Below, piece by piece: positions 25,888-38,576 of a DNA stretch of 64,000 nt; the first letter of the stretch is position 1, and every line of letters starts with the position of its first letter. The translations under genes were made by a program, and so were the position numbers. Origin of the DNA: Benincasa hispida (lineage: Eukaryota > Streptophyta > Magnoliopsida > Cucurbitales > Cucurbitaceae). The stretch lies in NCBI RefSeq assembly GCF_009727055.1, contig NC_052351.1, forward strand, positions 59,936,205-60,000,204. Reading direction: 5' to 3'. Below the pieces are notes generated by a model that saw nothing but the letters and a program-made list of their open reading frames with translations, searched no databases and was not told the DNA's origin.

Positions 25888-26178
25888 TCTAGGATCTCAT
25901 TTGATAGCTATTTGGTTTTTTGTTTTTTTTTTTTTTTTTGAAAATTAAGTCTATTTTTCATCCACATTTCTTACAATGATTTGCATTTTCTTAATAAATT
26001 ATTAGTCAAATTTCAAAAATAAAACAACCTTTTGAAAACTATTTTTTTAAGTTTGTTTGATTTTTTAAACCATTGAAGAAGAATAGATATCAAAAGAAAA
26101 AATTTGGATGTAGAAGTAGTGTCCATAGGCTTAATTTTTAAAAACAAAAACAAAAATAAAATGATTATCAAACATGAT
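25888..26178. mobile_element. MITE-like element with 'ATTTGATA...ATTATCAAA' inverted ends
   Basis: The left end CATTTGATAGCTATTTGG and the complement of the right end (CATGTTTGATAATCATTTTA) are similar. A/T-rich TTTTTGTTTTT and AAAACAAAAACAAAAATAAA tracts face each other inside. About 290 bp, non-coding. Related sequences lie at 27213-27500 and 35088-35275. Confidence 0.5.
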
Positions 26179-27200
26179 AATATATTTTTAGTTTTGTGTC
26201 TATTAAGAATTAAAACTTTGAACTTTTAGAACATAAACAAGTATGAGTTTCAATTTTGTGTCATAGGTCTTTGATATATTAAATTTTAAAGGATTATGAA
26301 TTTTTAAAATATGTTAAATAGGTGAATGATCTATTAAATCAAAAGTTCAAAAATTCATCCGACACAAAATTGAAAGTTTAAATACCTATTAGAATATTTT
26401 ATAGTTCATGATCTATATTTTCTTTTAATTAATGAGAGATTAATTTGATAAAAAAAATTGTAAACTGCCTAAAAAAGGGCATTTCGTAACTATTCTAAAA
26501 ATATGGTAGGTAATGTTATAGGACAATTTGCATTTTCTGATTAATACGTATGATTGTTTGACTTGTACCACTTTAAAGTTTAAATAGAATAGAATTTTCT
26601 TTGACCAAGGGACATCAATCCATATATGATCTATGTCGTTGAAATTTAAATACATTCAAGATTCACAAGTATTCATGAGATGATATTACTACAATTTTAG
26701 TCTTTATTAACGTTTTTTGTTTAGTTGACGCTCATGTGAAAAAACGCACATAAAACTTTCATGTACGGTGCAAAATTAATTATTAATGTTAAAATACATA
26801 TATTGATGGTTATAAAATGTTGAAAAATCTATTAGTAATAGATTTCATTGTTGATAGCTATTAGTGATATAGTTTATCATTCATAAATTTCGAGAGTTGA
26901 ATCTAAATTTTGTAACATCTGCATTTTTTTTTCATTGTGCTATATTTGTTAAGACTTTGAGTCTGATCGCAATAGTCACAAATGCTCCTATTTGGTGTGT
27001 GTGCGCTCACAAACATACATACACATATATATGGAATTTGTTTGTTAAATAATCATTTATAGAATTACAAAGTCAAGGACTACTTGTTCTTGCAATTACC
27101 CTAATTTCTTTGTATTTTATCAATATGATCGATTTATTTGTTCAATCTATCCACCTAATAAAGAAAAGTTATCAAAGAATTAAAAAGAAAGAAAGAAAAA
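26179..27200. other. AT-rich intergenic DNA
   Basis: 26225-26410 contains facing 'CAATTTTGTGTC' and 'GACACAAAATTG' words, a weak inverted repeat. No gene, RNA gene or clear element. Confidence 0.4.
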
Positions 27201-27209
27201 AAAAAAGCT

Positions 27210-27500
27210 AAAGTCCCATTTGATAATTTTTGTTTATTTTTTTTACTAAACTTATAAAAACTACTTTCACTTATAAATTTTTTTTAATCCATTTTCTACC
27301 TTTGCTTTAAAAAACTGTCAAATATTGAAAAATAACAAAGTGGTTTTCAAAACCTTGTTTTTGTTTTTAAAATTTAATTAATAATATAAATATTTATTCA
27401 AGAATGTGAAAATCGTAGATTGAAATTTTAGAGAAGACAAGCATAAATTTTAAATAACATAAGACTACAAATAAATTTGCTACAAAATGGGATCTTAATT
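27210..27500. repeat. Relative of the 25888 MITE-like family
   Basis: Begins CCCATTTGATAATTTTTG and contains AAAACTACTTTCACTTATAAA, shared in diverged form with 35105-35155. The right end is unclear. Confidence 0.4.
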
Positions 27501-29305
27501 TTTACAATAAAACATCTAGATGTGTATTTGTAACATTATAACACATTTGTTATTCACCAAAAATCTAAAAAACTTCAACTATCTTTCACTTATTATCTTG
27601 TATTCCAGTTTTTTCATTTATGTTCAATAGCACTTCAACGTGATACTTTATTCTTCACATTCTTTTATATCAACAAGTCAAAACTAGTATTTATATAAAA
27701 TTGAAATACCAAATGTTATACTTTAAGTATATTATTTTGAAAAAAATTATTCATATTTGATATATTAACAATATCATTGATATGGAACAAAAAGGACAAA
27801 AAGAAGAAGAAGAAGATATCATTGATAAAAACATATTATTGATATGTTTTTCTTTCTCTCTAATATAGTTTATCAATCAACCAATATGTAATTTACATGC
27901 TATTGAAATCATTTCAAAATTTTAGAAATAGTACAAATTAACAGATATACTTTATATTTGACATATTAGTTGACATAATTAATGTAATTCAGACCATTGA
28001 AATAAAACAAGTCATGCAATGTTATAAATTGGACTATTCTAAATAGACTATCATCAACACACTTTGATTTATGCTACTCGGCGATTCACACACGATTACA
28101 TGTCACATATCATATATACTAATTTATAGCCAAGCAATGAATAGATAAAGACTGATCCAGCCATACATAGATTCAAAGCATGTAAGTTATAATGTACTAT
28201 TCAAGAAACCATGAGAATTCAACAAGTAAATAAGAAAAATACAAGTTTCTCTAACCAAATCAATTTTGATTTTGAAGAATTAAAATCAGTCTTGGAATAA
28301 ATTTAAAAATGATAAAAGTTATTTCAACTATCTAATATACCATAAATGATGTGAGGGATTATTATTTATATATTTTAAAGAACCTTCAACCATTAGGATA
28401 GAGGTTGTTATACTAATCTCTCTTAAAACATTTTTGTATATAAAAATAATATTACTTTAATAACTAATGAGGGGTGGGTGGAAAAATTTGAAAAACTAGA
28501 GTTGCTAAACCGTGAATAGGGTATACCAAGTCTACATGTATATAAATGAAATATGGAAAGGGTATGCAACTTCGACTAAATCGTGGAAGGGGTACACGAT
28601 TTTACTCGATATATACAATCACAACATGTCCTGCCATCTCGTATACTACCGAATGTCACCAAAACTGTGGATGCGTCTAAGATTTCGTGGTCCCAAAATG
28701 AATAAAGATATTACAATAATGGTATAATAATTTGTTCGATTAAAAATAAAATCATTTTTTTAACTAAACATGAAATTAACCCTTAATAAATATCTAAATT
28801 AATTACCACATAATTACATTTTTATCTTTACACCTACACACGACTTCACAAGTAAAAATAAACTTGGAATGAGATCAATTAGGATCTCTTTAATAGAGCC
28901 TTGATTGGGTCCATCAATTCCATGAGTTGTTTTAACTATTGGTAAGAAAAGCAAATGAAAAAAATAAATGACCTAATATACAAATTCCAAAATTGGAGCA
29001 ATAAAGATGGAAATAGGAATAATAACTCACCAATTGGTTGAATTTTGTACCTTGATTACTATATTATTTGGGAAGAAAAATGACCAAAATCAACAACTTT
29101 TTCAATTGAGAGGGAGTTGTGGGTAATCTCATTTTTGCAATTTTTTTTTGTCATTCATTCTCATTCTCATTAATAGCCATGCATCTTTTTAAATTCTTAT
29201 AATGCAATTGACATATGTCATATGAAATTTGTTATTGATATCTTATCCAAGGAAAAAAAAAAAAGGAAAATGGTAGATGAAAAAAGATTAACAAATATAT
29301 ATATA
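27501..29305. other. AT-rich intergenic DNA
   Basis: 28498-28690 contains several 'ACCGTGAATAGGGTATACC / CGTGGAAGGGGTACACG' words that resemble the foldback at 29309-29412. The 71-codon frame across it has no recognisable product. Otherwise featureless. Confidence 0.4.
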
Positions 29306-29308
29306 TAG

Positions 29309-29412
29309 TTGGTAAATCATAGATTGGGTACACAACCTGAAGTGCCACGTAGATCCCATCCACGATTTAGGCTTGAAATCGTGTATACCCCATCTATGAT
29401 ATACCAACTCTA
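29309..29412. repeat. 104-bp foldback (inverted repeat)
   Basis: The left arm AGTTGGTAAATCATAGATTG followed by GGTACAC is mirrored by the complement of the right arm, AGTTGGTATATCATAGATGG followed by GGTATACAC. The ~40-bp centre contains CCACGTAGATCCCATCCACG. This could be a tiny MITE or a hairpin-forming remnant. Confidence 0.65.
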
Positions 29413-32051
29413 TTTTTATTAATAGTTTTCAGTTCAACTCTATTTCTAAAATTTGTCATTATCCTTTTTTTTTTTTCATTTTTTAAAGTTGAAATTAATC
29501 CTTCAAAACATTTTTAACCAATTGAATAATAGAATTATAATGGTATAGCTTACAATATCAACTAAAGATAGTGGTGTTAAAAGAGGAGGATATGCACATC
29601 TCAAAATTAGATTGTGTATCAAATGGGATTAGATTTTAGTGATTTATACAAAATTACAACTTCATTTGAGAATATAATAAGGTTATAAAGTAAATAATAA
29701 TTATTTTATTAATGTGTCCTTTACAAGTCATATCATTCCACTCTAATTGCTTCCTTCAACTCAATTTTCTCAAAACAAATTGCATTTGGAATCACTCATC
29801 TTGCTTGACTTAATGAATATAAAGTTTATAAAGTTTAGAGACGAATCATTTGGCTTTATTGGTAAAGTAAGCATCTCAAATTTGATTAAGGAATTTTATT
29901 CGAATTACTACCACTAGAAATAAGGAGTTTTATTATTTATTTTTTTAAGAATAAGAATTCATATATATTTATATATATATATATATATCATCTTTTGGAA
30001 TTGCAATGTGCCATTTGTTTGATTTGATCAGCTGCTTATAAGAATAAAGATCATTTCCACATGAGTTTTTTTTTTTTTTTTGGCATATTTTGTCTTAATT
30101 CCCATGGTTCCTTGAAAACATTCATAGAAGGTCACTTGATTTAGTGGATATGTGACATCATCTCTTAGGTACGGCCCTAGGAAGCATATATGTAATGACC
30201 TTACTCTAATATCTAATGACATTGACATTTTTTTGAATCTCTTGTGACCTGACAACACCATCTTTACTTGTCTTAAACTACTTCTATGAGTGAAGAGTGT
30301 CCCCACAGATCAACATAGGTCCTTTTAGCATGCTTTGTCATCTGTCACATGTTTTCTCTGAAAATTTCCAAGATGTACCAAACACAGAATTGTTCCAACC
30401 TAAATACACTTAATTTAGAAACTCCTATGATTGCGGCATGAAAAAGGAAGATTCACCTTGTTGATATATGTAGTAGCTATAGATTCTTGTAAGTCTTTCT
30501 AAATCGTACTTTTATATCCTCGGTGTATCTCTTTCATTTGGGTGTGATCTCAGTTTATTTATATACCTTTCCTGAACTTGAACGTTATGGTATAGGAAGA
30601 AAATAACATATTGAAAAAAAAAAAAAAAAACTGATAGTGATATGTAAAGATAGTCTTCATTTTTACAAGCAACTCAAGATGGACCGGTGGCACATTTAAA
30701 GGTGGAGCGAAAGTGAAATATTTAGGTTATCAAGTTGCAAAATCTAGATTCTAAGATTGTTGAGTATACACTTGAAAAATAGTTAGAAGTTGCTCTTCCT
30801 TGACCAAATTTGTGAATATAGATTTTCAATTAAAACCAAATAAAAGATGACCTATTTGGTTAAATTTTTAGATTTACTCTAAAACATCAAATGGGAAACT
30901 CCTACAATAACATTTCTTCATCCATCAACATTTTCCTAGGTTTCCTTGTTTTGAAATAAAGCTCAACAAAAGCACTTTCTAAGAAGTCAAAATAATGTGA
31001 AAAATAATAATAATATAGAGAAGTTGGGATTTGATATTATATAATAGGAAATATATATGAAATGGGTTGGTTTAGTTTATAGTCAAGCCATGCCATGATG
31101 CTAAATGACTTCCTAAATGTACTTTCACTAAAAAAGAAAAGGCATATGCTATTGAAACTTGAAAAAGAGTAGCCAAAAACCCTCAAAAAGTTTCTTAAAA
31201 AAGGGCCAATGTTCTAAAGGCACATGTGGTGCATATTCTTTGTTTTAAAAAAGAATAACATTAAATTTTCAAAAATGGGTTAGTCACTATTGCCACAATC
31301 ATCATCACAAACCCCATCAACTTTCATAACCATTAATCTATTTGTTTTCTCTCATGAAATAAAGGAAGAAAGGAAGAGAGAAAGAGAAGCACTTAGACAT
31401 TTTTATTAACAAAACCAGAGTACTCTTGTCTGCTTTCATTGACAATGCTCTTCCTGTCTCACTAACTTATAATAACAATAATTGTTTAGATGTTATACCA
31501 ATTCAACTTTTATAATAACTTCTTTTCATTAGGGAGAAAAACTTTTTCTATAAGTGATTTGATAAGTTGAATCAATTTTTATCTAAATCTTTCCATTCTA
31601 TCGATTACAATACATGTTCAAATCACGAGTTACATAAATCTAAATTTCTAAAATTTACATAATCAAACTCTTTGAGTTTAACAAACTCAATATTACTCAA
31701 AAAACCATGAATAAAAATAGTTTATACGATTTAAGAAGCTTGGTCTTATGTAATCTATTTGGAATATGCTTAGAATTAAAAACTTGAACTTTAGATAACC
31801 ATTTCATAATGTCACATAATTAAAAAAAATGTAAGTTTTATAGACTAAGTAATATACCATAGGTTCATGTAACTCGCATTTAAACGTATCTATAAATTTA
31901 AACAAACAAATTTATTTAAAAACAACCCAAAAATATATTTGAATGATAAAATATTTCACCTTTTTAAATAAGCTAAAAAATTTTATTATAAAACTTTATG
32001 CTTCCTCAATATCTTTAAATTAAACTAAAATAAAAATACAAGTTCGTCCTC
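29413..32051. other. AT-rich intergenic DNA
   Basis: 30065-30560 is less AT-rich and contains the wording of a retrotransposon LTR (a TTATTTATATACC TATA-like box near 30555). No TG...CA ends or duplication could be fixed, and the 92-codon minus-strand frame at 30028-30306 is unrecognised. 29966-29990 is a TA run. No other structure seen. Confidence 0.35.
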
Positions 32052-32054
32052 TTA

Positions 32055-32309
32055 AGGGCTGTTTGGGGGCTCGTAATAGAATGAATTTAGATTGTAATGT
32101 AATCCAAAAATCATGTTTGAATTAAGCATTTTGGATCTGATTGATAATATTAAACTCATTCCATTCCAATAGTTCTTAACTCAACTTTATTTTCCATCGT
32201 TTTCACATTTTATGATCTCATTTTCATTTTGTCCTCGATTCTTAACGCATTTCAACACTCATCTAATTTTTCAGTAATCCTGATTACATTCAAACTCCCA
32301 AACAACTTC
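32055..32309. mobile_element. Tourist-like MITE (255 bp)
   Basis: The left end AGGGCTGTTTGGGGGCTCG and the complement of the right end GAAGTTGTTTGGGAGTTTG form terminal inverted repeats. The element is flanked on both sides by TTA (32052-32054 and 32310-32312). 'GGGCTGTTTGG'-type ends plus a TTA duplication are characteristic of PIF/Harbinger-derived Tourist MITEs. A related transposase unit, now dead, lies at 41050-43220. Confidence 0.75.
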
Positions 32310-32312
32310 TTA

Positions 32313-33420
32313 TATTGAAGTTGAATTCATGATATTCATCTCTATCTCAAATATTGTAAAAATTAACATGCCACCAACATAAACATAATTCGGCTAACAC
32401 AATATATGTACTTTGACATCAAACCTTCCATTGAATATTATTGAATTAAAATATATATATCATGTCAAGTAAATCGAGGTTGTCCTATGCATGGTATTAA
32501 GTTTTTATCTCAATAATTCTATCAATATTTTTTTTACATTTTTATGGATTCAACATCCACATAAATGAATCAACAATTTTATTATATAGTAAAAATGTCT
32601 ATAAAAACTATAAAATAAGCAACAAAATATCATTAATATAAATATAATGTAAATAAATAAATATTAATTTTTTTAAACATAAATATTTATTTACTCATCT
32701 ATTTTTTTTTTATAAAAATAAAAAATATATCTATCAAAATGACGTTTTAGTAATATTATTTAATCCATATTTTAAAGGATGGGAATATATTTCACTAAAA
32801 AAAAAGTAGTGGAAAAATAATAGAAAATAAAAGTGGTTAGTGGGAATGGGGGGTGGTATTTTTGACAGATAGAAATGATGGGGCATTATTATTTAGTTTT
32901 TTAGGGTAAGAGGTCATAATGAGATGAGATATTGGAATATGGGAATAATATATAAAAGAAAAAATACCTATAAAATAAAAAAATAAAAAAATAAAAAAAT
33001 AAAAAAGGAGGCAGAATTAAATGCAAAGCAGAAAAGAAGGAAGTATTATTATAATATAGCCGCTCCCTCTCTATTTATCATGAATTTCGTACACAAGCGT
33101 GCTCCCCAATGGGGTCCTTTTCAATCAAATTTCATAATCTCATTATTTATTTTCTTTCTTAAATTAAAAAAAAAACCCCTTATATATAATTAAAAGATTT
33201 TAAAGAAAAAAAAATCGAAAATTTTATAGTGATTCGAATTGTTCGTCATATTTTTGTGAAGACTAATATCAAAATATGCGAGATCATGTATAATCGTTGT
33301 CAAAAAATTAAATTGATGTTTCGGGATTAGTGTGGTATCGGGCAATTTGGTTCTTTACTTGAATTTCAATAAGACTTTAATTTGGATTTTGACTTGGGTT
33401 TAAGTCATCTAATTGATTTG
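32313..33420. other. AT-rich intergenic DNA with an A-rich pentamer/octamer tract
   Basis: 32965-33007 is an AAAAAAAT/AAAAT tandem tract. No gene or transposon end was recognised in the rest. Confidence 0.45.
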
Positions 33421-33424
33421 ATGG

Positions 33425-33962
33425 TTAAGATTACGAGTGTACATAAGTTGGATTAGATTGGGTTGAAAATATTTTTTAGATCAATCCAAATTCGAATTGG
33501 TTGGATTGACAACCCAAAAAACTAAGTAAAGTCCCCAATCTAACCCTTAAAAATTCATGTTGGATTAAGCTGTCGGATTATAATTTATTTTTTATTTTTA
33601 ATTACAAATATGTAAATTTATATACAATAAATTACTATAACTAAAATCTTGTAAAATTAAAATGCTAAATACCAAATATTTATGATATTTATTGCAAACT
33701 TTAGACGAAGATAAATATCATAATAATTTTAAAAGAAAAAAATATTAAGAATTCACACATTAATCAATACAAAGTAATTAAACTTTAAATAAATAATANT
33801 AATTCGGGTTGGGTTCAGGTCAACCCAAATGTCTTTTTAGTCAACCCACAATCCAATCCAACTAAACAAAAATAGAAAAAAATTTAACCCAGTCTATTAT
33901 ATTTGGATTAGGTAGTCTGGATTATTTGAGTTATTATGTTATTTGAATACCCCTAACTAAGA
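33425..33962. repeat. Element rich in 'GGGTTGG' and its complement; contains one N
   Basis: TTGGATTAGATTGGGTTGAAA at the left and AATTCGGGTTGGGTTCAGG at the centre alternate with CAACCCA words. The right side ends TTTGAATACCCCTAAC. Composition and wording resemble the inverted-repeat element at 38577-39401, but ends are not clear. The single ambiguous base of the window is at 33799. Confidence 0.4.
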
Positions 33963-35739
33963 TGTATATTTATTTGAGACGGAGATTTTGTGTTTTTTTA
34001 GTACAACATGTAGAAAAGAAATTAATTTGGACTTATGATCTTTGGGTTAAAATTGAAAAATATATAATTTAATTATTTGAGCTATTTTATATGATTGAAA
34101 AAGAAAAAATTGTTGATGAGCATGTTATATACAAGAGAGAGAACTATTATCAAATTATGTTGTGAATTATTTCTCTTCATTTTTAATTAAACTTTAAAGA
34201 AACTAGGCTCCATTCCATTTTTAAATCAGTAATGATTAGAGAAATAGTAGATTTGAATAAAATAAACTATTTATCATTGAGAAATCCCAATGAATTTCTA
34301 TTTTTTTTTAATTAAAAAAGAACAACCAAACCTAATCATAAATTTGATTCAATCATTTCACAACACTAGTTTTAAATTTAATTATTTTTAAAAATGATAA
34401 GCACATAGATTATTTTGAGAAATTTTCACCAATAAGAAAAGTATCAAATTATTTATAAAAATAATGAAAAAACATAGAAAAACATGAATAGACTTCTATT
34501 GATATTTATCAATGACAGACTTGTAATAGTATCTATCAATTATAGATTTCTATAAGTTTATATCATCTAACACATCTATTGTAATAGATATAACTAAATT
34601 TTATTATTTGTCTAAATATTTTTCTTCATTTTTCTATTTTTAAAAATATTTCAATTAATTTTTCAATAATTTATTGTTATATATATATATATTTTTTTAA
34701 AAAGTAAATATAGGAACAATAAGGTCCCCTTTTTAATCAATTCCTTTTTTTTTTTTTTTTTAATTTTCTACTTTTAAAATTATACATATTTATTCTTCAT
34801 TTGATTTGCATCATTTTTTAAGTACAATGTTGAACTTTTAATCAACTTTTAAAAACAAAAACTATTTTTTTAGTTCTTAAAATTTAACTTGATTTTTCAA
34901 ATTGTTTGTAAAAAATATTGATGACAAAAGAAAATTTTGAAAGTGAATATAAGTCTTTAAACTTAATTTTTAAAAATAAAACTCAAAAACCAAATCATTA
35001 GTAAACAGCCTCCTCGACTCTCAAACAAATTATTATAATCCCTTGCAACGAGGGTTTAGAATAAAACATCAAATTCTTAATCACACTTAAACTCCATTTG
35101 GTAACCATTTTTAATTTTTAAAATTAAATCTATAATCACTACTTTCACCTTTAAATTTCTTTCATTATTATTTTTTTTTCCACTCTTGATTTAAAAAATC
35201 AAAACTAAAAAAATTAACTTTTAAAAAATTATTTTTATTTTTAAAATTTGACAAAGAATTCAACCATTTTATTTAAAAAAAAATGCAAATCATGGTAAAA
35301 AATATGAATGATATAAAAAACAAAATAACTACCAAATTCAACCTTAATTTTTCAAAAAGCCAAAAACAGAATTACAACAGTTACCTTTACAAATTCATAC
35401 AACCCTACCAAATAATTATATACCACAAATCTATTTCATCTTTTATTGTATTCATTTATTTTATTAAAAGGCATTTAAATGATTTTAAATTTCAATTATT
35501 ACTCATTAGTGTACCATTTTCAACTTATTATTTATTTTTTGTGAGGGGAGAAAAGGGTAGTTGAGAGACAATCTTAAAAAGCTTTCATTTACTTCCCCAT
35601 CAAAAGAACAAAAGAAATTGAGCACAAAATGAGGCCAAAAAAATTACAATAAAAAAAAAAAGAAAAGATTCAGTCTTCCATTTCTGACCACTTTTTTTTC
35701 CCCCTCTTTTTCCCATCAACAAATCTTTTTCTTCTTTAG
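33963..35739. other. AT-rich intergenic DNA with MITE fragments
   Basis: 34425-34650 resembles the M1 foldback family. 34830-35005 and 35088-35275 resemble the 25888 family (AAAACAAAAACTATTTTTTT, CCATTTGGTAACCATTTTTA). The 93-codon frame at 35283-35564 is AT-rich with no family match that I know. This is the 3' side of the PIN gene. Confidence 0.4.
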
Positions 35740-35831
35740 TTAGATAAAAATTGTGTTTCTAGAGAGAGAAAAAGACCAATCTTTTGTCCCTCCCTCCCAT
35801 TTGTTGCACACCTTCATTGTTTTTTGCAGCT

Positions 35832-38205
35832 TCAAAGCCCCAACAAAATGTAATAAACCAAAGTTATTGGTAGAGCTATCAGCATCCCAAATATAACCCT
35901 GCAAGAAAAAAAAAAAAACCCATTTAAGGACTACGAATCGTGTATCGAGACTATTAGTGTCGACGTAGAGATCAAACCCGGTGCTCAAAATGTCGGGATG
36001 AACATTGTATTCCTTAGCAAACACAAAAGGGACGATCCCTTGAGGCAGAGCGGCCTAAACATGAAACAAACAATAATTATGACGATAATAACGAAAGTCG
36101 TTCCAATCGAGTTTAAAATTTTCGTGTTTTGTTTTATACTTGAACTATAGCAATGTGCAAGAGAACTCCTCTAAGCCCAACAGCAATTGAGGCAGCTGCC
36201 ATAACGGCTGGCCCGGTGATGAACCTAACCGCCATGGCGAAGGAAGCAATGGTGTTTCCACATGCAATGATCTTAGGTTGCAATGCCATGAACAACCCTA
36301 CACACAATCCCAAAATATGTAATCATTCAACATAAACAAACTAAATTAATTTCGAATGAAAAAACAAGTCAATACCGAGACTAAACATCGCCATCCCGAG
36401 CCCAGCATCGGATAAAATAGCGATCGATCGAGCAACAATGGCTGGCATTACAATGTTCCACCTACAAGAAACCAAAAAAATAGAAACACAAAGCCATGTT
36501 TAGTTGAACACAAAACTTGAATTCAAAATCCCAAAATTAGGGTTTTAATTTATTGGTACCTAAATGAGATCAATGACCAAGCTAGGCCAATCAAGCTAGA
36601 ATAAGTATTGGGATTTCTAATCAGCTTCCTCCAAACCATGATTAAAATCAACCTTGTCATCACACTCGCTGGCGGCATCGTGGTCGGCTTAGACTCCGCC
36701 GTGTCGTCGCCATTTTTCGGGTGGAGTTCCGTGGTGGAGCTTGACCCAAGTTTGGATAGTACCGGCCCGCCGTCGTGTCCGCCGCCGTTCACGGCGGATT
36801 TGTTCCCAAAGCTGAACTCATCCCGACCAAAATCGTCGAAATCTAACAAAAAATTTCAGCACAGACAAATCAATAGCCTAAACTCAATAAAGTAAACTCC
36901 TTTTGACAAAATGGGACAAACTTGAAAAAAACAAGGAAATTTATGTTCTTTAGTGACCCACTTGAAAAAAAAAGTACTAAATATCCAACAAAAAAACAAA
37001 ACACCCACAAAACCAAATCTTCCAAACAATAAAAAAAATGAAAAAAAAATGAAACTTTCAAACCTTTTACCTTTACGGTTCATCCCGCCGCCGCCGCCGC
37101 CGCCGCCGTCGTAATCACCACTCCTGAAAACGTTAATACCACCCTCGGAAACTGGCGACGCACTCGAACTCCAAACAAACATATGCAAATCCTTTCCCCC
37201 ATCTCCGCCATTGACCCTCTTCTTCGCTGCCGCCGGTCCGGTCACCGGCGAAAAAAGCCCGGCGCTCGCTGGTGCCGGATACCCAGTAGAGCTCGGAAAA
37301 ACCCCATTAACATTAACATTACCACTAATTCCTCTTCCTTTCATCCCTCCATTTTCCTCATCAAAGTTCCCGAAATTCCCAAAATTCGAATGCCTCGGAC
37401 TCGCATTCCCCAAAAAGAAATCCGAATGATTGAAACTGGACCCTCTCGGCGTCGGATTCCTCGACGACTGCAGAGAATATATCTCTGCATTCGTCAAATT
37501 CGACGGCCGTGGCGTCAACGAAACCCCACCTCCACCACCGTGCGACCGCCGCGAAAAAACCTCCGATCGAGAACTCGTCGACTTCCGCACCACCACTCTC
37601 AACTTCCCATCTTCCCCAATCTCCGCTTCCGTCTGCAAAGGCTCTTTCCCATCTAAAGACAGAATATCCGAATCAACTCTGAAGGAAACAATCTCCCCTG
37701 CAGTATCAGGAAACTGCTCTGCAATCAACAATCTAGCTCCCCTGTACTCGAACAAAAACAGCATCAAAGTGTACCAAATAATACACTGAAGAACAACGAT
37801 TTGGACCATTAAAGTACCGGTAGAGTCGCCGTACATTCCCTTCAACAGAGGAATTCCCATTACCAGAGTATTGGGAAGAGTGGAAAGGGAAAACAGAGTA
37901 ATTGACCATTCAAGAGAGCCTTTAGAGGAGAGATGTGACCATACAGCGAGGGCGGCGAGGACGATAAGCTTTTGAAGAGTATCGGCGGCGATGAAGCGTA
38001 AGTTCATAGAGAAAGGGTTGTTGGTGGAAATGAAATGGAAGGAAAGGAGGGGGACGGCGAAGAGGGCGACGAAACGGTTGATGCCGGAGCATTGGTCAGG
38101 GGAGAAGATCTTCCACCATTTGACGGAGCCGTAAGCAAGGATCATGGCGACATAGAGCGGGACGACGGCGGTGAGGACATGGTAGAGATCAGAAACAGAG
38201 ATCAT
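35832..38205 (-). CDS. PIN: PIN-type auxin efflux carrier (PIN1-like, long-loop)
   Basis: This is a plasma-membrane transporter that exports indole-3-acetic acid and sets the direction of auxin flow. I read six exons with GT...AG introns: 38205-37071, 36842-36560, 36461-36376, 36297-36140, 36054-35978 and 35898-35832. Phases agree and the sum is 1,806 nt (601 residues plus TGA), close to the ~620 residues of Arabidopsis PIN1. Residues 1-163 carry five membrane spans, including the [12 protein letters not shown] motif (110-121) and [17 protein letters not shown]. Residues ~164-438 form the long cytosolic loop, with TPRPSN (231-236), NPTPRGSSF (250-258) and [15 protein letters not shown] (339-353). 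Residues ~440-601 carry the last five spans and end YYILLGL. GMYG after LLK (119-126) suits the PIN1 side better than PIN3/4/7. The exact paralogue cannot be fixed. No stop or frameshift was found. Confidence 0.97.
37084..37108 (-). repeat. In-frame CCG/GGC trinucleotide run encoding poly-Gly
   Basis: A trinucleotide run in exon 1 of the PIN gene encodes eight consecutive Gly residues (367-374), just before the exon 1 donor. It lies in the disordered cytosolic loop, where length variation is tolerated. Confidence 0.85.
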
Positions 38206-38308
38206 TTTGGGTTTTTTGAAGGGGACTCTGTTCTTTCTTTTTTTGATTTTGGGTTTAACCCATTGAGGAAGAAGAGGAAGTAAGGGGAAAAGGGGAGGTG
38301 GGGAGGTG

Positions 38309-38315
38309 TATTTAT
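38309..38315 (-). promoter_or_regulatory. Possible TATA box of the PIN gene
   Basis: On the minus strand CCATAAATACACC lies about 105 bp upstream of the PIN ATG, in a C-rich leader context. It is the best TATA-like word close to the gene. If used, transcription would start near 38280 and the leader would be short. PIN leaders are often longer, so a start farther upstream is equally possible. Confidence 0.3.
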
Positions 38316-38516
38316 GGTGGCATTGTAATGGTGGGGGGAAAGTAAAGAAAAAGCTTTCTTTTTTTCTTGGGGGTTCTGAAGAACTTTATTTGATTCAGAA
38401 TGGAAAAGAAAATTGAAGGAGAAAGAGAGAGAGAAAGGGATGATAAAGTGATTCTGAGAGACCACTGGGAAAGTGAGAGTTCAGGAGCTTCATGAGATTC
38501 TTTAGGACATTATGCT

Positions 38517-38565
38517 GTCTCTCTTTTTTTCTCTTTCTTTTTCTCTCTCTTTCTCTCTCTCTCTT
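38517..38565 (-). repeat. CT/GA microsatellite upstream of the PIN gene
   Basis: An imperfect (CT)n tract on the plus strand, read as (GA)n in the direction of the gene, about 320-360 bp before the ATG. GA-rich tracts are common in plant promoters and 5' leaders. Confidence 0.8.
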
Positions 38566-38576
38566 AGTATTATTTG

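Noticed and set aside
36856..38205. A single 449-codon reading frame for the PIN gene
   Set aside because: The frame runs through the true donor at 37071/37070 into intron 1, ending in Phe/Leu-rich nonsense. The spliced six-exon model restores the family sequence.
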